Shown here in pieces: positions 7,179-12,817 of a DNA stretch of 12,817 bases. A model generated the notes under the pieces. The model was not told the origin of the DNA and searched no databases. It saw only the letters and a list, made by a program, of their open reading frames with translations. Source of the stretch: Chitinophagales bacterium. Its GTDB lineage: Bacteria; Bacteroidota; Bacteroidia; Chitinophagales; UBA10324. The position numbers and the translations under genes are program-made. The stretch lies in assembly GCA_013695715.1 (NCBI GenBank), contig JACCZZ010000331.1:1-12817 (forward strand). Direction: 5' to 3'. The first letter of the stretch is position 1. Each line of letters starts with the position of its first letter.

Positions 7179-7209
7179 TGCCGGTAAACCATCCTGTTTT
7201 GTCGGTAAA
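7179..7209. promoter_or_regulatory. candidate LytTR-type operator (direct repeat, 21-bp period)
   Basis: CGGTAAA occurs at 7182-7188 and again at 7203-7209, exactly 21 bp apart and in the same orientation. With flanks the shared core is TGyCGGTAAA. LytTR regulators typically bind two 9-10 bp direct repeats about two helical turns apart, which fits this spacing. The site lies 70-100 bp upstream of the LiaF-like start, the head of the unit that encodes a LytTR regulator, suggesting autoregulation. The actual binding consensus of this regulator is unknown, and CGGTAAA also occurs elsewhere in the window. Confidence 0.4.
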
Positions 7210-7312
7210 AATCAGGACTTCATATACGTGTTCATGTTAAGATTGAATAACCCTTGAATTGAGATTGAAATCCGAAACCATTTCAGAACTACGAGCGGGT
7301 TAGCAGAATTTG

Positions 7313-9424
7313 TTATCTGATTAATATAGCCTGCTTTGTTTCGGTAGCATCTGCTGTTTCGAATTGGATTAAGTAAAGCCCATTGCTTTCATTTTCAGGA
7401 ATCCAGGTATGCTGATAAATTCCTTGTGAATATGTCCCGGTCATTAAAACCTGCACTAGCCTTCCTTGTAAATCATAGATTTTTAGAGAACAATCCCCCG
7501 AAACAGGCATTTCACAACGTATATAGAGTGCATCAAAAAATGGATTTGGATACAATATCAGGTTCGAATTGGTGAAATCCATAGAAGTACCCGTGTTTTC
7601 CCGTGCAATCTCGAGTTGAACGGAATCGCGGTAAACAGTTATTTGAGGAATAGTAATAAGACCACCGTTATAGGTAAAGGTTCCGGATTGAATAACAAGT
7701 CCCTTGTGAGTGACAGTCCATATCAAAGCATCCCCCACAGCAGGATTAAATTGTTGAAGGCGACGCGGCGTTATATCGGCATTACATGAGTTAGGAGCCT
7801 TATAAAGCTCTTCTGTATTTAAAATGAGATCTCTTAAGAAGAGGGTGGTTTTCCAATGAGTTGCGTCCTCCTCCGGGTCTGCTTTATAATCTAAAAATCC
7901 GTTAATAGAACCAAAAGGTGCCCCATCAGTGGCATGCCCATCTCCATAATCTTCATTGGCAGTACAATTGGCAAATGCAGGGTATGAAACATTTTTTTTA
8001 TACCGGAAATAATCGAAATTGTTATCACCCCATGAACCACCTTCACCAGCATGATTTCTTCCATCATAAAAATAATATCCTCCGACGTAATTGCTGTTTA
8101 CAGAGTCGTAATAAATCGGTTTTTCTGTCCATCCAATTAGTGTATCATTTTTCCCATTTACACTATAGATGACTGGAAAATCTTTTTCGCGGAATGTATG
8201 ACACAGCCATTCTCCATTTAATAAATCATAAGTACGATATCCGAGATTAGTGATGAGGTTGCTGCTTACAGTTCCAAACCGGCGGTTACCCGTTTCACGG
8301 TTAGGCATGCCTTCATTTAAAGAGCAATACGGAATATAATCATGATCAAAAGCTAAATTAAAGCTGCCTGAGTTGAGCTTCACCGCTGCTATATTTTCAG
8401 GATAGGTCATAGCATAAAAATAAGCACCAATTGCGCCGAAGGATGTTCCTTCTAAGTATATTTTATTACTGTCAACAGGGAGGTTTCTTATTGCCCAGTT
8501 TAGAATATGAGTCAACCTTTGTTGCCCGAAATTGTAATTGATACCGGAGATTGGGGGTACCTCATTTTTCAAGTCATTGTAGATATCAAAATTTTCATTT
8601 GCTCCCCACCAGGTTGAGTTATTTCCACTCGGGAAATAATCCTCTGGGCTTATAGTTATCTCTGAATCACGTGGCGTAGCGATGTTTTCCAAAAAGTCGG
8701 ATCCCCCGGGGTGAAATCGCATCTTCAAAGGAAAAAGCCCCATAGTTGTGACATTATTATAGACGGCAAAGTCCATAGCAATAAACCCGGCTTTATTCAT
8801 GAGAGGTTGATCAATTGCATATTTCATGCTGGTAAACGTGGTGTAAATATCTACTTGAAGTTCGTTTATGATTCGGCTTTGCTGATATACTGGATAAGGG
8901 TCTTCTACAAACTCAGGAATAGGGTTCTCAAGTGAATTGATGCCTGGCACCACAGTAGTATTTTCATTTTCTTTTGCCATTGATGTTACTGCATAATAAA
9001 AATTTCCGTTAGATAAAGCGGTTGTTACAAATAAACCTGTATTAGCAGAGAGCGGCTGCGCACCAGAGTCAATAACGAGATAAACTTCAGTCTGGTCATG
9101 TCTTGACAGGTTATAATCTTTAGCAGAATTCCCGTTAGTATAACCTAAGTATTCAGATAATTCCAGATCACTTGCTGTGGTAATTGGCGTACTTGATCGG
9201 TATACGTTATAATATGTATTCGTATCAGGTACATTTTGCCAGGTAAGAAAGGTCTGTCCATGTTTATGAAAGCCGCTCAGATCAGATGCCGGTTTATGGG
9301 GCGGGTTATCACCTGAAAAATTTGTCAGAGTATGAACAATCCCATAGCTATTTGTATAAATCGTTGAGAGAAAAAAAACTAAAAAAAAGTGAACTGAAAG
9401 TTGACGAAACAAAGAATTTATCAT
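7313..9424 (-). CDS. T9SS-secreted alpha/beta-hydrolase-like protein
   Basis: From the ATG at 9424 the product has 703 residues; nine more codons upstream open with TTG at 9451, but the ATG gives a cleaner signal peptide (MINSLFRQLSVHFFLVFFLS...). In the numbering from 9451: a fibronectin-III-like region at about 55-160 (TFLTWQNVPD, YNVYRSSTPI, YAVTS), then an esterase-like core with GTSFG at 335-339, giving nucleophile S337. D436 (NGKNDTLIGW) and H467 (GRNHAGEG) are plausible triad partners. Residues about 632-712 form a type A T9SS sorting domain (LYPNPFFDALYI, LKIYDLQGRLVQ, NGLYLIQF, final ILIR). It should cross the outer membrane through the type IX system and be anchored or released after tail removal. 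The substrate is unknown. It is divergent from the BNR-repeat gene at 9614. Confidence 0.85.
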   Translation of the reverse strand: MINSLFRQLSVHFFLVFFLSTIYTNSYGIVHTLTNFSGDNPPHKPASDLSGFHKHGQTFLTWQNVPDTNTYYNVYRSSTPITTASDLELSEYLGYTNGNSAKDYNLSRHDQTEVYLVIDSGAQPLSANTGLFVTTALSNGNFYYAVTSMAKENENTTVVPGINSLENPIPEFVEDPYPVYQQSRIINELQVDIYTTFTSMKYAIDQPLMNKAGFIAMDFAVYNNVTTMGLFPLKMRFHPGGSDFLENIATPRDSEITISPEDYFPSGNNSTWWGANENFDIYNDLKNEVPPISGINYNFGQQRLTHILNWAIRNLPVDSNKIYLEGTSFGAIGAYFYAMTYPENIAAVKLNSGSFNLAFDHDYIPYCSLNEGMPNRETGNRRFGTVSSNLITNLGYRTYDLLNGEWLCHTFREKDFPVIYSVNGKNDTLIGWTEKPIYYDSVNSNYVGGYYFYDGRNHAGEGGSWGDNNFDYFRYKKNVSYPAFANCTANEDYGDGHATDGAPFGSINGFLDYKADPEEDATHWKTTLFLRDLILNTEELYKAPNSCNADITPRRLQQFNPAVGDALIWTVTHKGLVIQSGTFTYNGGLITIPQITVYRDSVQLEIARENTGTSMDFTNSNLILYPNPFFDALYIRCEMPVSGDCSLKIYDLQGRLVQVLMTGTYSQGIYQHTWIPENESNGLYLIQFETADATETKQAILIR

Positions 9425-9497
9425 GCGCTGAAATTGAAAAAATTGCTGCAAAGGTGCATTAAAGTATTTTTAGTTATTAAAAGGCAAGTCAGTTATA

Positions 9498-9578
9498 TCA
9501 GGTTCTCATGTGAGGTCTTCCAGCTGCTTTATTAAGAATGAAAATATTACTGGTAAAGTATTCCATTCAAGAACCTGA
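9498..9578. promoter_or_regulatory. 9-bp inverted repeat in the divergent promoter region
   Basis: TCAGGTTCT at 9498-9506 is the exact reverse complement of AGAACCTGA at 9570-9578, with 63 bp between. Both arms are inside the roughly 190-bp region from which the secreted hydrolase (minus) and BNR-repeat protein (plus) are transcribed in opposite directions. The symmetric placement would suit a regulator acting on both genes, but chance is not excluded. No good TTG/TAnnTTTG promoter pair was found for either gene. Confidence 0.35.
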
Positions 9579-9613
9579 CAATTGATTTTTAATTTTACGA
9601 CAATCAAACCTCT

Positions 9614-12600
9614 ATGAATCAAAAAACATTCCTTTTCCTGGTGTTTATTTTTTTTAACTCATTCACCTTTAGTTCGCAAGCTCAAAAAGCTAAACAAAAT
9701 TCACAATCGTTCTCAAAAAAATTCCAAGGAGGTTATGATCCCATACTTCTTCAGGGCTTGCGCTGGCGCAGCATTGGTCCTTGGCGGGGAGGTAGATCTT
9801 TAGCTGTTTGTGGAGTGATTGGGCAGCCTAATGTTTACTACTTCGGTGCAGTGGGAGGTGGTATCTGGAAAACATCTGATGGCGGACAAACCTGGGTTTG
9901 TGTTTCTGACTCTGCTTTTCATTCTTCTTCTGTAGGTGCAATTGCAGTGGCGCCCTCTGATGCCAACATTATTTATGCAGGAATGGGGGAAGCAGAGATG
10001 CGCGGGAATATTTCTTTCGGTGATGGAATGTATAAATCCATGAATGCGGGTAAGACATGGGAGCACATTGGTTTGGAAAAATCTTATGCCATTCAAAACA
10101 TCATCGTTCATCCAAAAAATGCAAACCTCCTATATGCGTCCGGTATGGGTAAAATCTTTGGTTTAAATAAGGAGCGTGGTCTATACCGTTCTAAAGATGG
10201 AGGGACAAATTGGGAACTTATACTTTCTAAAAATGACAGCACGGGCTGCTATGATGTAAAGTTTGATCCAGTAAATCCAATGATTATTTATGCATCGCTC
10301 TGGCAGGCAAATCGCACCCCCTACGCTTTGAGCAGTGGTGGAAAAGGAAGCGGATTATATAAATCTATCGACGGGGGAGATCACTGGAAATTAATCTCTG
10401 AAAATCCTGGCTTACCTGTGGGACTTCTGGGCAAAATTACTACAGCTCCTGCTGCAAATGGAAACAGGATATATGCACTTGTTGAAAATGAGAATGGTGG
10501 CCTATTTAGGAGTGATGACGGTGGCGAACATTGGCAACAAATAAATACAGACAAGAATCTGCGCCAGCGACCCTGGTATTTTTCTCAAATATATGCGGAT
10601 CCTAAAAATGCTGATGTTGTGATTGTGTTGAATGTAAGCGCATGGATCTCCCGCGATGGTGGTAAAACATTTTCACCTATACATAATAACCATGGCGACA
10701 ATCATGACCTGTGGTGGAACCCGGATAATAGCAACAATTGGATACAGGCAGACGATGGCGGGGGGGAGATCACTTACGACGGAGGAAATTCATTTACAGA
10801 AGAGGATTTTCCGACAGCTCAATTTTATCATGTTACGCTTGATAATGATTTCCCTTATGGCATCTATGGCGCACAGCAGGATAATTCTTCAATTAAGATC
10901 AAAAACAGAACAGATAATTTCAGCATTGATGAAAATGACTGGTATCCTGTAGCAGGAGGTGAAGCCGGATATATTGTACCTGATCCTCTTGATGTTGATA
11001 TTACTTATGGTGGCGAATACGATGGACAATTAAGTAAATATAATAAGAAGAACAATCAATACCAGGTAATCTCTGTATTTCCCGAAGCCTGGATAGGAAG
11101 TGGGGCAGAAAGCAAGCAGTACCGTTTTAACTGGACATTTCCGATATTAATTTCATCACACAATCCTAAAGAGCTTTTCGTAACATCGCAATATGTGCAT
11201 CGAAGCTTTGATGGTGGCAATAGCTGGGAAACAATTTCTCCTGACCTCACCCGTCATGATCCGAAGACTATGAAACCAAGCGGTGGTCCTATAACTAAAG
11301 ACAATACCGGTGCTGAAGTATATGCAGATGTTTTTGCCTTTGCCGAATCGTACATAAAGCAGGGAGTATTATGGGCAGGAAGTGATGATGGACTTATTCA
11401 CGTTTCAAAAGATGATGGCAAGAGCTGGCAAAATGTAACAATATCCTCATCGCAGCTAAAGGATTTTGCGCTTATTTCAATTATAGAACCATCTCATTAT
11501 GATGCAGCAACAGCCTATGTTGCAGCTACACGTTATAAAAGCGATGATATAAAACCTTATCTATTCAAAACAGATGATTATGGCAAAACCTGGAAGCTGA
11601 TTGTTCAGGGCATTGCCAATACTGATTATACACGGTGCATTCGGGAAGATCCAAATAAAAAAGGATTGCTTTACGCAGGAACAGAAAAGGGAATTTATAT
11701 TTCTTTTGATGATGGTGAACACTGGCAATCATTGCAATTGAATCTTCCTATAACACCAATTCACGACATGCAGATTCAAGAGCGTGAAAAAGATCTTGTA
11801 GTAGCAACCCATGGTCGTTCTTTCTGGATTCTTGATGACCTCACCCCACTTTATCAGTTGAACGACTCAATAAAAAGTACTTCAGTATATCTTTTTAAAC
11901 CACGCGATGCTTATAAAACTGCTGGTGGAAGCTACTTTGAGCTAAGCATGCAAACGGGAGAAAATGCGCCTACAGGAGTAATGTTGCATTATTACTTGAA
12001 AAATAAACCTCAGAAGGAACTCAGATTACTAATTTCAACAGCAGGGGGTGATACAGTAATTACCTACTCCAGCATTAAAGATAAAAAGGGTGAACCAATA
12101 AAAATTTCGAAAGAATTTTATGAAGACCGGAAATTAAAACGACCTGGCATTCTGCCAGTGGATTCTGGTATGAATACCTTTGTGTGGGATCTTCGCTATC
12201 CTGATGCGACCCAGGTAGAGGGAACAAATGTGATGTGGGCTGGCAGCATTATTGGCCCACAGGCAATTCCTGGAAATTACGTGGTAAAAATGCTTATAGG
12301 AGATTCCCTGATCGGAGAACAGCCATTTACTATTGTTACTGATCCACGCTTACAGATAAGCGCAGCAGATTATGCTGCGCAGTTTAATTTGTTAATGAAG
12401 ATCAATAAAAAACTTTCAGAAACTCATGAAGCCATTAATAAACTAAATAAATCCATAAAAGCGGTGAATGATTATGTAGGTGGTATTCAGGATACTGCCC
12501 TTGCGTCTGAATTCAAAAAATTTACCGTTCCCTTAATTGATTCACTCACTGCTGTAAAAGGTCAATTGTATCAATACAAAGCTTCAGCCCCTCAGGATGT

Positions 12601-12817
12601 ACTGGCTAATCCAGTGATGCTAAATGATAAATTAGCAGGGGTAGGAAGTGCTGTTGCATCGGCAGATACAAAGCCCACAAATCAATCTTACACGGCCTTC
12701 GAAGATATTACTGCACGAATAGATGTCCAGTTAGGAAAGCTAAAGAAGATCTACGATGAGAAGATCCCTCAATTCAACCAGATGGTAGACGATGCAAAAA
12801 TACCTGCAGTAAATCTG
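9614..12817 (+). CDS. VPS10/sortilin-like BNR-repeat exported protein, 3' end outside the window
   Basis: An uninterrupted frame runs from the ATG at 9614 to the window edge, giving at least 1068 residues. The signal peptide is residues 1-23 (MNQKTFLFLVFIFF...SSQAQ). The body matches the large exported family often labelled 'glycosyl hydrolase' or VPS10: a conserved opening RWRSIGPWRGGRS (50-62) with YYFGAVGGGIWKTSDGG, and ATHGRSFWILDDLTPLYQL at 731-749. Eleven Asp-box-like motifs are visible, at about 88, 142, 193, 251, 300, 346, 387, 531, 598, 652 and 697, indicating two beta-propellers. A beta domain follows (about 755-910), then a helical, probably coiled-coil part (915-1060). The last visible residues (FNQMVDDAKIPAVNL) resemble the usual family C-terminus, so only a few codons are probably missing. 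No T9SS tail is seen. Glycosidase activity is not established for this family. Confidence 0.9.
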   Translation, partial: MNQKTFLFLVFIFFNSFTFSSQAQKAKQNSQSFSKKFQGGYDPILLQGLRWRSIGPWRGGRSLAVCGVIGQPNVYYFGAVGGGIWKTSDGGQTWVCVSDSAFHSSSVGAIAVAPSDANIIYAGMGEAEMRGNISFGDGMYKSMNAGKTWEHIGLEKSYAIQNIIVHPKNANLLYASGMGKIFGLNKERGLYRSKDGGTNWELILSKNDSTGCYDVKFDPVNPMIIYASLWQANRTPYALSSGGKGSGLYKSIDGGDHWKLISENPGLPVGLLGKITTAPAANGNRIYALVENENGGLFRSDDGGEHWQQINTDKNLRQRPWYFSQIYADPKNADVVIVLNVSAWISRDGGKTFSPIHNNHGDNHDLWWNPDNSNNWIQADDGGGEITYDGGNSFTEEDFPTAQFYHVTLDNDFPYGIYGAQQDNSSIKIKNRTDNFSIDENDWYPVAGGEAGYIVPDPLDVDITYGGEYDGQLSKYNKKNNQYQVISVFPEAWIGSGAESKQYRFNWTFPILISSHNPKELFVTSQYVHRSFDGGNSWETISPDLTRHDPKTMKPSGGPITKDNTGAEVYADVFAFAESYIKQGVLWAGSDDGLIHVSKDDGKSWQNVTISSSQLKDFALISIIEPSHYDAATAYVAATRYKSDDIKPYLFKTDDYGKTWKLIVQGIANTDYTRCIREDPNKKGLLYAGTEKGIYISFDDGEHWQSLQLNLPITPIHDMQIQEREKDLVVATHGRSFWILDDLTPLYQLNDSIKSTSVYLFKPRDAYKTAGGSYFELSMQTGENAPTGVMLHYYLKNKPQKELRLLISTAGGDTVITYSSIKDKKGEPIKISKEFYEDRKLKRPGILPVDSGMNTFVWDLRYPDATQVEGTNVMWAGSIIGPQAIPGNYVVKMLIGDSLIGEQPFTIVTDPRLQISAADYAAQFNLLMKINKKLSETHEAINKLNKSIKAVNDYVGGIQDTALASEFKKFTVPLIDSLTAVKGQLYQYKASAPQDVLANPVMLNDKLAGVGSAVASADTKPTNQSYTAFEDITARIDVQLGKLKKIYDEKIPQFNQMVDDAKIPAVNL

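Noticed and set aside
7266..7285. TGAAAT/ATTTCA stem as terminator of the secreted hydrolase gene
   Set aside because: It has six weak pairs and no U-tract on the minus strand.
9421..9459. 12-codon upstream frame whose TGA overlaps the hydrolase ATG (ATGA)
   Set aside because: It is very short and could easily arise by chance; there is no independent evidence for a leader peptide.
9800..10111. 103-codon minus-strand frame inside the BNR-repeat gene
   Set aside because: It is antisense to a long frame with clear family motifs and has no domain of its own.
10656..10952. 98-codon plus-strand frame in another phase of the BNR-repeat gene
   Set aside because: The main frame is uninterrupted here and carries two Asp-box motifs, so this is an out-of-phase shadow and not a frameshift.

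Overview
The window reads as chromosomal DNA of a member of the Bacteroidota, probably near Chitinophagales/Sphingobacteriales. Three things point there: a secreted protein ending in a type IX secretion (T9SS) type A sorting domain, a LytS/LytTR-type two-component pair beside a LiaF-like FGG-repeat membrane protein, and AT-rich 5' regions without Shine-Dalgarno sequences. The order and species cannot be fixed from the sequence alone.

Layout. Bases 2-79 (+) may be the last codons of a gene that starts outside the window. A redox group follows on the minus strand (3702 down to 171): a di-heme cytochrome c lipoprotein, a 40-residue lipoprotein found by hand translation at 1760-1882, and an FAD oxidoreductase fused to a C-terminal Rieske [2Fe-2S] domain. 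The small lipoprotein ends only 2 bases before the oxidoreductase starts, so these two are very likely co-transcribed. The stretch 3703-4112 has no convincing gene; it holds a 10-bp tandem repeat and a GC-rich segment with a long hairpin.

Next on the minus strand (7107 down to 4113) is a cell-envelope signalling group: a four-helix LiaF-like membrane protein, a DUF4288 protein, a four-helix sensor histidine kinase that appears to start with TTG, and a LytTR response regulator. Kinase and regulator are 1 base apart. A direct repeat with 21-bp spacing lies upstream of the first gene and is a candidate binding site for the regulator.

The last third is a divergent pair separated by about 190 bp containing a 9-bp inverted repeat. 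On the minus strand (9424-7313) is a T9SS-secreted protein with a fibronectin-III-like region and an alpha/beta-hydrolase core carrying GTSFG. On the plus strand (9614 to the window edge) is a VPS10/sortilin-like BNR-repeat protein of at least 1068 residues with eleven Asp-box motifs, apparently cut off a few codons before its end.

No rRNA, tRNA, CRISPR array, transposase or phage gene was seen. No clear novel system is proven. The items most worth follow-up are the tiny lipoprotein coupled to the FAD-Rieske gene, the LiaF/DUF4288/LytTR group with its candidate operator, and the hairpin at 4037-4079.
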